Assembly: GCA_041552775.1 (NCBI GenBank)
Contig: JBFEKH010000002.1
Location: forward strand, 1-64,000
Direction: 5' to 3'
Length of the DNA stretch: 64,000 nucleotides
From: Allopontixanthobacter sp041552775
GTDB lineage: Bacteria > Pseudomonadota > Alphaproteobacteria > Sphingomonadales > Sphingomonadaceae
In this document: positions 34,349 to 43,244 of the stretch, piece by piece
Position numbering within the stretch: the stretch's first letter is position 1
Layout: each line of letters starts with the position of its first letter
Made by a program: the position numbers and the translations under genes
Notes under the pieces: model-generated
The model's database searches: none
What the model was told of the DNA's origin: nothing
The model's input: only the letters and a program-made list of their open reading frames with translations

Positions 34349-36629
34349 CTCTGGGGAAACCTTGCGGGGGCATCCGGCCAGCCGCACCGCGCGCAACCTT
34401 CCACTGCCATACGTCCTTTTCAGACCGCGTGCGCCCACTCTCGCCGCCCATGGCCCAGCTAAGCCCTTCCTCAAGCGTGAAGGTAATCGCGTCGGACATC
34501 CCACCATCGCGATAACGTTGCAGGGCCACCCCCTGCCCGCGGCCAAGGATCGGCAGTTCCTCGAGATTGAAAATCACCAGTTTCCTGTTGTCGCCGACCA
34601 CGGCGACGTGATCGTGCTCAGCGGCGATTTCGCGCACCACTACCAACCGGTTATCGCCCTTCAGATTGACAACTTGTCGGCCTTTTCGGGTTTCAGCGAG
34701 CAACTCGTCTGTTTCAGCGGCGAAGCCCTTGCCGCTGGCAGCGGCGAGCAGCAACTGACCCTTGGGCCGGTGGACCACCACCCCGGCGATCTGCGTGTCA
34801 GTGTCGAAATCGAGCATATTGCGGATTGGTTCGCCGAACCCGCGCGCGCCCGGTAATTTATCGCAGCCGATGGTGTAGAACCGTCCGTTGTCGAGCGCGA
34901 TCAGCAGCTTGTCGGTTGTCTGCGCATGCAGCGCATAGGCCGGTGCATCGCCTTCCTTGAACTTGAATTCCTTGTCCAACGGCTCGTGCCCGCTGGCCGC
35001 GCGGATCCAGCCCTTGGCGGAAAGGATCACGGTCACCGGCGCCTTTTCGATCATCGCATCCATCGAAAATTCGACCGTCGGGGCGGCTTCGGCAATTGTC
35101 GTCCGGCGCGCGCCCAGCATGGTATCCTCGGCATATTCCTTACGCAGCGAATTGAGGTCGCGCTTTAGCCGGGTGCGCTGGCGGGCAGGCGAGCCAAGCA
35201 GCGTTTCCAGCTCCTCCTGTTCTTTCAGCAGATCGTCCCGCTCGCCGCGCAGCTGCATTTCCTCCAGCCGCCGCAGGCTGCGCAGCCGCATGTTGAGGAT
35301 CGCTTCGGCTTGCCGGTCGGTCAGGCCGAATTCCGCCATCATGATCGGCTTGGGCTCATCCTCGGTACGGATAATCTCGATCACCCGGTCGAGATTTAGG
35401 AAGGCAATGATATAGCCTTCAACGAGTTCCAGCCGGGCCGCTATCTTGTCCAGCCGGTGCTGGGTGCGGCGCTGCAATATGTCGATCTGGCTGGTGACCC
35501 AGTGCCCCAGCAATTCCTTCAGCCCCATCACCATAGGCGTGCGCGTTGCGTCGAGCACGTTGAGGTTGAGGCCGAAGCGGTTTTCCAGATCGGTCAGCTT
35601 GTAGATCGATTCCTTGAGCAGTTCCGGATCGATATTGCGGCTGCGCGGGACCAGCACGATGCGGATCGCCTCGTCGCTTTCATCGCGCACATCTTCAAGG
35701 ATTGGCAATTTCTTGTCGGCGATCAGTTGGGCGATCTGCTCGATCAATTTGCCCTTCTGGACCTGGTACGGGATTTCGCTGATCACCAGCTGCCATTGTC
35801 CGCTACCCAGCCGCTCAATACCGGCTTCGCGGTCCTCGGCCGTCTCGGCCTCAAGCGCGTGGAAACGCCCGCGCACACGGAACGAACCGCGCCCGGTTTC
35901 ATAGGCGTTCGATATGGCCTCAGGGCTGTCCACGATCAGGCCGCCGGTCGGCAGGTCGGGTCCATGGAACACTTGCATCAGCCGCGCATGCTCTACATGG
36001 GGATTGTCGATCAGTTCCAGGGTCGCGTCGATCACCTCGGCGACATTGTGGCTGGGGATGTTGGTCGCCATACCCACGGCGATTCCGCTGGAACCGTTCG
36101 CCAGCAGGTTGGGGAACAGTCCCGGCATCAGCGCGGGCTCTTCCTCCTCATTATTGTAGGTCGGGATAAAGTCCGCAGCACCTTCATCGAGGCCCTGCAT
36201 CAGCAGCATGGCCGTGCGCGTCAGCCGGGCTTCGGTATAGCGGTAGGCAGCGGCATTATCGCCGTCGATATTGCCGAAATTCCCCTGTCCTTCGACCAAT
36301 GGGTAACGCAGCGCAAAATTCTGCGCCAACCTCACCATCGCATCATAAGCAGCGGTGTCGCCGTGCGGGTGATATTTACCGATCACCTCACCCACGACGC
36401 GGGCTGATTTCTTGAAATTGTTGGTCGGGTCCAGCTTCAGCTGCCGCATGGTCCACAACAGGCGGCGGTGGACCGGTTTCAGCCCGTCCCGCAGATCCGG
36501 CAGCGAACGCGCCGTGATCGTGGACATGGCATAGACCAGGTACCGTTCCGACAGTGCGGAATCGAAGCTTTCATTGATGATCGAATCAGCAGGATCATCG
36601 CCAGTTTTTTCTAGATCGGTTGTCGACAT
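34335..36629 (-). CDS. parC: DNA topoisomerase IV subunit A
   Basis: Catalytic subunit of the enzyme that separates replicated chromosomes. The 764 residues start with the winged-helix/CAP region (DLRDGLKPVHRRLLWTM, then KSARVVGEVIGKYHPHGD) and the active-site Tyr in AAYRYTEARLTRTA. The tower and coiled coil follow, and then a C-terminal pinwheel of about five blades, several carrying LLLAA- or DKLLIALDNGRFYTI-type strands. The pinwheel lacks the GyrA box, which supports ParC rather than GyrA. The end of the gene coincides with a 13-bp tandem duplication. parE is not in the window. Confidence 0.95.
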   Translation of the reverse strand: MSTTDLEKTGDDPADSIINESFDSALSERYLVYAMSTITARSLPDLRDGLKPVHRRLLWTMRQLKLDPTNNFKKSARVVGEVIGKYHPHGDTAAYDAMVRLAQNFALRYPLVEGQGNFGNIDGDNAAAYRYTEARLTRTAMLLMQGLDEGAADFIPTYNNEEEEPALMPGLFPNLLANGSSGIAVGMATNIPSHNVAEVIDATLELIDNPHVEHARLMQVFHGPDLPTGGLIVDSPEAISNAYETGRGSFRVRGRFHALEAETAEDREAGIERLGSGQWQLVISEIPYQVQKGKLIEQIAQLIADKKLPILEDVRDESDEAIRIVLVPRSRNIDPELLKESIYKLTDLENRFGLNLNVLDATRTPMVMGLKELLGHWVTSQIDILQRRTQHRLDKIAARLELVEGYIIAFLNLDRVIEIIRTEDEPKPIMMAEFGLTDRQAEAILNMRLRSLRRLEEMQLRGERDDLLKEQEELETLLGSPARQRTRLKRDLNSLRKEYAEDTMLGARRTTIAEAAPTVEFSMDAMIEKAPVTVILSAKGWIRAASGHEPLDKEFKFKEGDAPAYALHAQTTDKLLIALDNGRFYTIGCDKLPGARGFGEPIRNMLDFDTDTQIAGVVVHRPKGQLLLAAASGKGFAAETDELLAETRKGRQVVNLKGDNRLVVVREIAAEHDHVAVVGDNRKLVIFNLEELPILGRGQGVALQRYRDGGMSDAITFTLEEGLSWAMGGESGRTRSEKDVWQWKVARGAAGRMPPQGFPRDNKF

Positions 36630-36726
36630 GCAGCCCGCCCTATCACTCGCACGCCTCGCCTAACAATGCGGAACTTCAGGCTTTCCCCGCCCGTTGATCT
36701 GATGAACGCAAATCAAGGAGTTAAGC

Positions 36727-37269
36727 ATGACAAAACGCGTAATGATCATCGCAACCAACGGGTTTGAACAGTGCGAATTGATCGACCCGAAGGCCAATCT
36801 CAAAGATGCCGGCTTCGAAACCACAGTGGTCAGCCTGGAAAAGGGCGAGATCAAGGGCTGGGATCAAAAGGACTGGGGCGATTCGGTGAAGGTCGACAAA
36901 ACAGTGGATGAAGTATCCGCCGACGATTTCGACGGGCTGTTGCTCCCCGGCGGACAGATGAACCCCGATATTCTTCGCATGAATAACACGGTCATCGACC
37001 TGATCCGGGAGTTTGATCGTGCCGGCAAGCCTATCGCGGCAATCTGCCATGCGCCATGGCTGCTGATCGAAGCAGATATCGTAAAGGGCAGGACCGTGAC
37101 ATCATGGCCATCCTTGCGGACTGATCTCATGAACGCAGGCGCAAATGTGGTCGATCAGGAGGTCGCCGAAGATGGCAATCTGGTCACGAGTCGCAAGCCT
37201 GACGACATTCCGGCTTTCTCCAAAGCCTTTATTGGGCAGCTGAATAAGGCAATGGCTGAAGTCGCCTAA
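36727..37269 (+). CDS. DJ-1/PfpI family protein (class I amidotransferase-like)
   Basis: A 180-residue flavodoxin-like protein of the DJ-1/PfpI group. The nucleophile elbow is AAICHAPWLL with Cys followed by His, and the upstream acidic residue is the E of NGFEQCEL. DGLLLPGGQMNPDIL and VTSRKPDDIPAFSKAFI are typical of the YhbO/PfpI branch, linked to protection against stress and glyoxal adducts. AAGGAG is 7 nt before the ATG. A terminator hairpin follows at 37297-37322. Confidence 0.92.
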   Translation: MTKRVMIIATNGFEQCELIDPKANLKDAGFETTVVSLEKGEIKGWDQKDWGDSVKVDKTVDEVSADDFDGLLLPGGQMNPDILRMNNTVIDLIREFDRAGKPIAAICHAPWLLIEADIVKGRTVTSWPSLRTDLMNAGANVVDQEVAEDGNLVTSRKPDDIPAFSKAFIGQLNKAMAEVA

Positions 37270-37296
37270 TTAGCGAATAATTACAATAGCTTAAAT

Positions 37297-37327
37297 GCCC
37301 TGCTGCAGCAATGCGGCGGGGCCTTTG
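37297..37327 (+). terminator. Terminator after the PfpI-family gene
   Basis: An 11-bp stem (37297-37307 with 37312-37322, two G-T pairs) closed by a GCAA tetraloop, then CTTTGTAT. Confidence 0.75.
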
Positions 37328-37398
37328 TATACTTTGCGCTTGCCAAACCTGAGAACCCGCCTCAATTGTGTCTAAATTATGGCCAAAAGGAGGCGAAA

Positions 37399-38328
37399 GT
37401 GAGGCGCGTTTCATACAAGTCAATTTTCCTCACGGGTTTTGCGGCACTTATCTTGGCGGGATGTTCCGACCAATCATCTGATTCTGCTATGGAAAATTCA
37501 ATCTCGGATACCGAAGTGGCTAGCGTCGATGCAGTCATGGAATCATCTGACCGCGAGGCGATGTCGGACACGATTATGGCCCCCGGTAGGCCAAATGAGC
37601 CAGAAATCGCCCCGGCAGCGGCAAACCTGCCCAAACTCGCCTACCAATATGGTTTCGAATACAGCCTGCCCGCGCAGGACATGTCTGGACTGATGCGCCG
37701 TCATGCGAATATTTGCGAGCAGCAAGGTCCGACAAGCTGCCAGATCCTGGGTATGGACCTGACGGGCGAAATTGAGGACGGCAACCGCAGCGGAGTCTTG
37801 CATCTAGCCGTTGCGACCCGCCACGCCCGTGCAGTGGGAGCGTTGCTGGAAGACGAGGCCAACGATGCCGACGCGGAGCAACTCTCCGCCAATATCTCCA
37901 CCGATGAATTGTCCAAGCAACTGGTCGACACGCAGGCGCGGATCGAAACCCGCACCGCCCTGCGTGACCGGCTGATGCAGGTACTCAAGACCCGCAAAGG
38001 CACAGTGCAGGAGTTGGTGGAGGCCGAACGCGGCGTCGCGCAGGTGAACGAGGAAATAGACCAGGCGAGGAGCTGGCTCAATGAAATGAAGGGCCGTGTC
38101 GCCTTCAGCAAGGTCGATATTCGCTATCAATCCGCCGAGGCTATCGGCAGCGATTTCCTTGATCCGATAAAGGGTGCTGTCGGTTCGCTCGGTTCCATTC
38201 TGGGGGTCATGGCGGCGGCGCTTATCCTGATCCTGACGGTCGTGTTGCCAATTGGCGGCGTGATCTATGCGGTCAAACGCCTCACGCGCGGAAATGAGCC
38301 GTTACCCGCAATGGTTGGCGAGGGCTGA
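37399..38328 (+). CDS. DUF4349 lipoprotein
   Basis: A 309-residue lipoprotein. The signal and lipobox are ALILAGC (Cys about 23). A low-complexity acidic linker follows, and then the DUF4349 domain with a long coiled coil (about 175-255: DELSKQLVDTQARIETRTALR and EEIDQARSWLNEMKGRV) and a C-terminal membrane helix (ILGVMAAALILILTVVLPIGGVIYAV) with a basic tail. A strong AGGAGG six bases ahead fixes the start at a GTG (37399); the frame is open to 37366. Function unknown, likely envelope. Confidence 0.88.
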   Translation: MRRVSYKSIFLTGFAALILAGCSDQSSDSAMENSISDTEVASVDAVMESSDREAMSDTIMAPGRPNEPEIAPAAANLPKLAYQYGFEYSLPAQDMSGLMRRHANICEQQGPTSCQILGMDLTGEIEDGNRSGVLHLAVATRHARAVGALLEDEANDADAEQLSANISTDELSKQLVDTQARIETRTALRDRLMQVLKTRKGTVQELVEAERGVAQVNEEIDQARSWLNEMKGRVAFSKVDIRYQSAEAIGSDFLDPIKGAVGSLGSILGVMAAALILILTVVLPIGGVIYAVKRLTRGNEPLPAMVGEG

Positions 38329-38348
38329 CCCTGCACTGCCTGCCCGAT

Positions 38349-38387
38349 GGAAGGGTGCCCCGCTCGCTGTGCTTCGGGCGCCCTTCC
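38349..38387. terminator. Terminator-like hairpin between convergent genes
   Basis: A 12-bp stem (38349-38360 with 38376-38387, one G-T pair) and 15-nt loop between the convergent DUF4349 and ferredoxin genes. The T-tract is weak on both strands, so it may act bidirectionally or only as a 3'-end barrier. Confidence 0.55.
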
Positions 38388-38406
38388 GTCCAGCTTTCAC
38401 TAAAAA

Positions 38407-38739
38407 TCAGAGCCGCTGCATATCCCGGCTTTCAGGCGGAATGCGTACTTCCAATCCTTCGAGTTCCTCTGACAGGGTAATCTGGCAAGACAGGCGGCTG
38501 GTGCGGGTGACGCCAACGGCGAGGTCGAGCATGTCTTCTTCTTCCTCGCTCGCATCCTTCAAGCGTTCGAACCAATCTGCGCTGACCACCACATGGCACG
38601 TCGAACAGGCCATCTGGCCTTCGCAGGTTCCCTCCAGCGGCATACCGGCAGCCTGGCCCGCTTCGAGCAGCGACAAGCCTTCGTCTGCCGAGGTTTCGAT
38701 AACCTTGCCATCGGCGGTGATGAATCTGACAGTGACCAT
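38407..38739 (-). CDS. fdx: 2Fe-2S ferredoxin, adrenodoxin type
   Basis: A 110-residue electron carrier. The four cluster ligands are C39, C45, C48 and C85 in GTCEGQMACSTCHVV and SRLSCQI, the vertebrate/ISC-type pattern. It probably feeds electrons to iron-sulfur assembly, fitting its place 8 bp after two cysteine desulfurase genes in one operon. It could also serve a P450 or Rieske oxygenase; none is nearby. Confidence 0.92.
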   Translation of the reverse strand: MVTVRFITADGKVIETSADEGLSLLEAGQAAGMPLEGTCEGQMACSTCHVVVSADWFERLKDASEEEEDMLDLAVGVTRTSRLSCQITLSEELEGLEVRIPPESRDMQRL

Positions 38740-38747
38740 CTGGCTCC

Positions 38748-39845
38748 TTACTTGACTCCTTGCGCAGCCGCAGCTGCATTAAGCCTTTCAGCAGCATCCT
38801 CGATTTGGTCCGGCGTCGTGTAGCGCCCGTATCCAAGCCTTATCGAACTCTTTGCAGCCGCGCTGTCAAGTCCGATCGCCTTCAGCACATGGCTTGGCCG
38901 CCCCGATCCGCTGGCACAGGCAGAGCCTGCAGAGAAGCAGATATCTCGGCATTCCGACATCAGCCGGGCCACATCCAGCCCCTCGCGGCGCAGATTGAGG
39001 TTCCCGTGCCAGCGCGCATCATCGCCGCCGTTCAGAGTCCAATCGGCAAACAGTCGGCGGGCGAGCGTCCACAGCGTCTCCACATGATCGGCATCCTGCT
39101 GCATGCGTTCCGCCGCCAATTTCGCCGCCGCGCCGAAACCGGCACACAGCGCTGGGCTAAGGGTACCGGAGCGCAAATTTGCTTCCTGTCCGCCGCCATA
39201 CAGCAGCGGTTCGAGCGCCAGACCGTCGTGAACCCACAACGCTCCAATACCCTTTGGGCCGTGGATCTTATGCGCCGAAACCGCGACGAAATCCGCCGTG
39301 CCGGGGATGATCATGCGCCCATATCCCTGCACGGCATCGCATAGGACCAACGCGCCATTTTCGCGGGCAATCGCAGCGATATCGCCCATCGGGTTGATTG
39401 TGCCGATTTCGTTGTTCACCATCATCGCGGCGATAACGCCGGTCTTTTTGGTCGCAGCCTTGCGCAATGCCGCCAGATCGGCGCGTCCGTCCTTTTCCAC
39501 CGGAAGGACCGTAAATTTGCGGCCCTGCAGCTCAACCGCGCGGGCACAATCGAGGACGGCGGAATGTTCGGCGGCAAACGTCACCACATCGCCCTTCGAA
39601 CCGCGCAGCACGGTATTGAGCGCCTCGGTAGCACCGCTGGTGAAGACAACCCTGCCGCCCGCCGGGAACAGCGCCGCCACGCGGTCCCGCGCCAACTCAA
39701 CCGCAGCCGCCGCTTGCCGGCCCATCGCATGGGCGCTGTGCGGGTTGCCGAATCCGATCCCGTCCGGCCCGTCGAGCCAGCGCAGCACCGCATCACGGGC
39801 CTCCGGTGCGAGCGGGGTGGTAGCCTGATAGTCGAGATAGATCAT
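38748..39845 (-). CDS. Cysteine desulfurase (second copy)
   Basis: PLP enzyme (365 residues) that takes sulfur from cysteine for Fe-S clusters and tRNA thiolation. It begins MIYLDYQATTPLAPEARDA; the PLP-Lys is in VSAHKIHGPKGIGAL, and the persulfide Cys lies in the flexible loop SAGSACASGSGRPSHVL. This NifS/IscS type has the long loop. ATG overlaps the stop of the first desulfurase gene (ATGA). Two dissimilar copies in tandem is notable and may allow division of labour. Confidence 0.93.
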   Translation of the reverse strand: MIYLDYQATTPLAPEARDAVLRWLDGPDGIGFGNPHSAHAMGRQAAAAVELARDRVAALFPAGGRVVFTSGATEALNTVLRGSKGDVVTFAAEHSAVLDCARAVELQGRKFTVLPVEKDGRADLAALRKAATKKTGVIAAMMVNNEIGTINPMGDIAAIARENGALVLCDAVQGYGRMIIPGTADFVAVSAHKIHGPKGIGALWVHDGLALEPLLYGGGQEANLRSGTLSPALCAGFGAAAKLAAERMQQDADHVETLWTLARRLFADWTLNGGDDARWHGNLNLRREGLDVARLMSECRDICFSAGSACASGSGRPSHVLKAIGLDSAAAKSSIRLGYGRYTTPDQIEDAAERLNAAAAAQGVK

Positions 39846-40903
39846 GCCGCGCCCTTTGCCATGTCGAGCCAGACTTCGCAGAACCGCTCCACCTCGGCGC
39901 GAGATGTGTTCCAGCCGAAACTTACCCTGATCACGCGCGACGCTGTCTCGTCGTCGATGCCCATCGATTCAAGAACATGACTTTTCTTGAGCGTGCCGCT
40001 CGAACAGGCGCTGCCTTGTGAAACTGCGATCCCCGCCATGTCGAAACGCATCAATTGCGCGCTGCCGCTCATTCCCGGCATGGCGAGAGCGCGGATATTG
40101 GGCGTCGGGTCAGCCAGACGGTCGGCCAGCCATGTTCCGCCAAGCCGCCGGCATTCTTCTGCAAGATGATCAAGCGGCTCGAGCGTTTGCGGGTTGATGT
40201 AGGGCTTTCCACATGCTTCCAACGCTGCCGCCATCCCCATGATTCCCGGCAGGTTTTCCGTCCCGCGCCGATAGCCCCGTTCATGCCCGCCGGTGGGGCT
40301 GATCTTTGAAAAACCTTTCACCAGCAGCGCACCGACCCCTACCGGGCCACCAAACTTATGTGCGGCGATGATCGCCATGTCACAGGGAGGCAGCGCAATT
40401 TTGCCCGCGCTTTGCGCACAATCGGCAAGCAGCAATCCACCGGCGGCGCCGACCAGCCTGGCTACTTCGTCCAGTGCCTGCCGGTTGCCGGTCTCGGAAT
40501 TGATTTGCTGGACAGCAACCAGAGGTTGTTCGCGCTGCACAGCCTCCGCCAGCAGTTTCAGATCCACAGCACCATCGCCCGTGACTGGCAGGCGTTCGGT
40601 ATCCGGTGCCGCCTGTAGTATCGCATCATGCTCTGCAGAACTTACCAACCGGGCGCCGCCTTTTGCACGGGTCAGCGCCATTTCTGCCGCCTCGCTCGCG
40701 CCGCTGGTGAAGATCACTTCACCGTCCCAATCCAGCGCCTTCTTCACCCGTTCCCGGGCGTCCTCCAGCACCGCCTTCGCCTTGCGCCCCTCGGCATGTG
40801 GGCTCGATGGGTTAGCCCAGATTCCAAAACCTTCCCGCATCGCCGCCTCCGCTTCGGGACGGATCGGCGTGGTGGCGGCATGATCTAGATAAATGCGAGA
40901 AAT
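39842..40903 (-). CDS. Cysteine desulfurase (first copy), apparent ATT start
   Basis: PLP-dependent desulfurase of 353 residues if started at ATT 40903. The family's first strand, IYLDHAATTPIRPEAEAA, is fully present in frame upstream of the first ATG (40840), but between it and an in-frame TGA there is no ATG, GTG or TTG. An ATT eight codons before the TTP motif fits the normal start position (M-SRIYLDHAATTP). PLP-Lys is in IAAHKFGGPVGVGAL and the catalytic Cys in GSACSSGTLKKSHVL. If only ATG 40840 is used, the protein would lose its first strand. First gene of the desulfurase-desulfurase-ferredoxin operon, divergent from an alpha/beta hydrolase. Confidence 0.85.
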   Translation of the reverse strand: MSRIYLDHAATTPIRPEAEAAMREGFGIWANPSSPHAEGRKAKAVLEDARERVKKALDWDGEVIFTSGASEAAEMALTRAKGGARLVSSAEHDAILQAAPDTERLPVTGDGAVDLKLLAEAVQREQPLVAVQQINSETGNRQALDEVARLVGAAGGLLLADCAQSAGKIALPPCDMAIIAAHKFGGPVGVGALLVKGFSKISPTGGHERGYRRGTENLPGIMGMAAALEACGKPYINPQTLEPLDHLAEECRRLGGTWLADRLADPTPNIRALAMPGMSGSAQLMRFDMAGIAVSQGSACSSGTLKKSHVLESMGIDDETASRVIRVSFGWNTSRAEVERFCEVWLDMAKGAA

Positions 40904-41027
40904 GGGCTGGCTCGTCTTTCAATGGGGCAGGCTGATCGCGGGAATTGCGAAAAGTGCGTTTGTCACTATATAGGCCAGCATAAGGCTGACGCTACCCGCG
41001 CTGCATACTCTTCTGACAGGTCCAAAA

Positions 41028-41684
41028 ATGCCCTCTGTTATTTTCCCCGGCCCCGAAGGCCGCCTCGAAGGCCGTTACTCTCCTGCCCCGCGCCCACGCG
41101 CACCGGTGGCGATGATTCTACATCCGCACCCGCAAGGCGGCGGGACCATGAACGATCGGATAACCCAGCGGCTCTACAAGACGTTCACCGATCGCGGATT
41201 CGCGACTTTGCGGTTCAATTTCCGCGGTGTCGGCCGCAGTCAGGGCAGTTTCGATAACGGGATCGGCGAATTGTCCGATGCCGCAGCGGCGCTTGACTGG
41301 ATTCAGTCGATCCACCCTGAAGCGCAGACCACCTGGGTGGCCGGCGTATCCTTCGGCGCGTTGATCGGCATGCAATTGCTGATGCGCCGCCCTGAAGTTC
41401 GCGGGTTCATCTCCGTCGCACCGCCAGCGAACATGTATGATTTCAGCTTCCTGGCGCCATGCCCCGCCTCCGGTATCTTCATCCAGGGTGTGGCCGACAC
41501 GGTCGTTCAGCCAAGCGCTGTCCAGAAGCTGGTCGACAAATTGCGCACGCAGAAGCACATCACGATCCATCACGAGGAAATCCCCCGTGCCAACCACTTC
41601 TTCGAAAACGAACAGGAAGAATTGATGGCTTCGGTCGACAATTACCTCGATTTCCGCCTGTCGCCGGATTGCCCTATCAAGTGA
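41028..41684 (+). CDS. Alpha/beta hydrolase (YfbR/dienelactone-like, short)
   Basis: A 218-residue cytosolic hydrolase. The oxyanion region is ILHPHPQGGGTM, the nucleophile elbow is GVSFGALIG, and the acid and His are in VADTVVQ and RANHFF. In many alphaproteobacteria a protein of this type sits next to the cysteine desulfurase gene, as here, where the two are divergent. No substrate is known. A good terminator follows at 41691. Confidence 0.87.
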   Translation: MPSVIFPGPEGRLEGRYSPAPRPRAPVAMILHPHPQGGGTMNDRITQRLYKTFTDRGFATLRFNFRGVGRSQGSFDNGIGELSDAAAALDWIQSIHPEAQTTWVAGVSFGALIGMQLLMRRPEVRGFISVAPPANMYDFSFLAPCPASGIFIQGVADTVVQPSAVQKLVDKLRTQKHITIHHEEIPRANHFFENEQEELMASVDNYLDFRLSPDCPIK

Positions 41685-41690
41685 GCATAC

Positions 41691-41714
41691 GGGCGGGTTT
41701 GCCCCGCCCTTCTT
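41691..41714 (+). terminator. Terminator after the alpha/beta hydrolase gene
   Basis: Perfect 7-bp GC stem (GGGCGGG 41691-41697, CCCGCCC 41703-41709), loop of five, then TTCTTG. The first stem base lies 6 bp after the stop codon. Confidence 0.8.
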
Positions 41715-41860
41715 GCTGGTTCTCATAAGTTTGGATGACGCCAGTTGTGATTCACCACGCGATATTTCTTGCTCAATCAATGTGATGTTGTATCATTCCA
41801 ATTGATGGGCGTGGCCGAACCGGAAAACCGCGGCGGCGCAATTAGGAGAGAGGAAGCACC

Positions 41861-42544
41861 ATGGCTTATGTTGACCAAACAAAGGCAAAAAACAGCAAGA
41901 GCACAATCATTGTGGTTGGCGCGATCCATGCCGTCATTGGCTATGGGTTGATCGTTGGGCTGGCGCCGGGAATATTTAGTCCGCCCGAACCAAAGCCCTT
42001 CATCGGGACGCAAATCCCGCTACCTCCGGCTCCGCCGCCTCCGCCTGAGACCGACCCGCAACCCACAGATCTGACTAAACCGGTTACGCCGCCAATCTAT
42101 ACTCCGCCCAGCGCGCAGGATTTAAATCCCAACCCGATCCAAGTCGATACGACTGCGGTGTTCCTGCCGAGTTTCAATCCATTACCGCTGACCCCCGGCC
42201 CGGTCGGCATACCAAAGCCCTTTCGATCAGCGACAACGCCCAGCTTCACGCCGGTCGATGTAAGGCCGAGCAACGATCCGGGCGCATGGGTGACAACTAA
42301 TGATTACCGGTCCAGCTGGATCAACCGCGAGATGGTGGGTACGGCGAGTTTCAAGGTGCAGGTCGGCGCCAATGGCCGGGCGGAATCCTGCCTGATCACC
42401 CGCTCCAGCGGGCACGATGTGCTGGACAAGGCAACCTGTGACCTGATCAGCAAGCGCGCACGGTTCCAACCAGCCAAGAACAGCAAGGGCGAAAAAGTCG
42501 GAGGCAGCTATTTCAGCTCGGTCCGCTGGCAATTGCCGGAGTAG
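41861..42544 (+). CDS. TonB-family energy transducer
   Basis: A 227-residue protein spanning the periplasm. A short cytoplasmic N-terminus precedes one helix (STIIVVGAIHAVIGYGLIVG). A Pro-rich stretch follows (about 44-125, with PLPPAPPPPPETDPQ), then the TonB C-terminal domain with GTASFKVQVGANGRAESCLITRSSGHDVLD and ATCDLISKRARFQPA (quoted as separate motifs). Two Cys in the C-terminal domain could form a disulfide. It should transfer proton-motive energy to outer-membrane receptors. ExbB/ExbD genes are not adjacent. AGGAGAGAGG lies just before the ATG. Confidence 0.9.
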   Translation: MAYVDQTKAKNSKSTIIVVGAIHAVIGYGLIVGLAPGIFSPPEPKPFIGTQIPLPPAPPPPPETDPQPTDLTKPVTPPIYTPPSAQDLNPNPIQVDTTAVFLPSFNPLPLTPGPVGIPKPFRSATTPSFTPVDVRPSNDPGAWVTTNDYRSSWINREMVGTASFKVQVGANGRAESCLITRSSGHDVLDKATCDLISKRARFQPAKNSKGEKVGGSYFSSVRWQLPE

Positions 42545-42550
42545 GCAAGT

Positions 42551-42757
42551 TTATTCGGACAATTTCTGGTTCAGCGGGGCGTTACCCTGATTGTCCGGTA
42601 TGATCCAGATCGCAACATTGCCAATCGCCACGAACGCCAGGATCACCATCAGGACGACCTGGCGTTTAGTGCCCCCACGCCGCCATAATGCAAATGCGCC
42701 GACCAGCAGGGCGATTGCGGCCAGAACGAGGATCGAAAGAACTGTGTCAGTTGCCAT
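42551..42757 (-). CDS. Small two-helix membrane protein, unknown
   Basis: A 68-residue protein starting MATDTVLSILVLAAIALLVGAF, with helix 1 at 5-23, a basic linker (WRRGGTKRQ) and helix 2 (VVLMVILAFVAIGNVAIWII), and a short periplasmic end. GGAGGT lies just upstream of the ATG at 42757. It converges with tonB (6-bp gap). Similar in layout to the small protein at 5480-5710 but not clearly homologous. Confidence 0.7.
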   Translation of the reverse strand: MATDTVLSILVLAAIALLVGAFALWRRGGTKRQVVLMVILAFVAIGNVAIWIIPDNQGNAPLNQKLSE

Positions 42758-42875
42758 ATACCTCCGATAACCCGAAGCTGGCTCAAGGTGAAGGCGCGTT
42801 TGAAGGAACTTGCAGGCTCTACGAAAGTTGATTTGGCATAACCGAATATCAGGTCGGCTTTCAGGGAGAAACACC

Positions 42876-43229
42876 ATCGGTATTTTCAGCAGCATTAAGA
42901 ACGCAATTTTCGGGAAGAAAGAAGAAAAAGCGGCTGCACCAGCAGCAACCGCTCCAACCGCCAAACCAGCGGCCATCAGTGAAGTCGATGTCGAAGCCAG
43001 GCTTGATGCCATGGCCGGCGCAGACAATCTCAATTGGCGCACGTCGATCGTCGATCTGATGAAATTGATCGGGGTCGATTCCAGCTATGCCAATCGCAAG
43101 GAATTGGCAGAAGAACTGGGCAACACCAGCTATTCCGGATCGGCGGAGGACAATATCCTGCTGCACCGCCAGACGATGCAGGAACTGGCCAAGAATGGCG
43201 GCAAGGTTCCGGCCCAGTTCCACGACTGA
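42876..43229 (+). CDS. DUF3597 domain protein, apparent ATC start
   Basis: A 117-residue protein whose C-terminal 70 residues match DUF3597 closely: LNWRTSIVDLMKLIGVDSS, RKELAEELG and KNGGKVPAQFHD. Family members start M(S/G)IF..I..KIFG, and here the text reads GIFSSIKNAIFGKK directly after an ATC. AGGGAG is well spaced upstream of the ATC. No ATG, GTG or TTG lies between this and a distant TTG (42810) that would add unmatched residues. It thus appears to initiate at ATC. An Ala/Pro-rich linker separates the N-terminal helix from the domain. Function unknown. Confidence 0.85.
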   Translation: MGIFSSIKNAIFGKKEEKAAAPAATAPTAKPAAISEVDVEARLDAMAGADNLNWRTSIVDLMKLIGVDSSYANRKELAEELGNTSYSGSAEDNILLHRQTMQELAKNGGKVPAQFHD

Positions 43230-43244
43230 ACGAAGAGTTTTCCC

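Noticed and set aside
41861..42544. tonB as part of an exbB-exbD-tonB operon
   Set aside because: Neither exbB nor exbD is next to it in this window.
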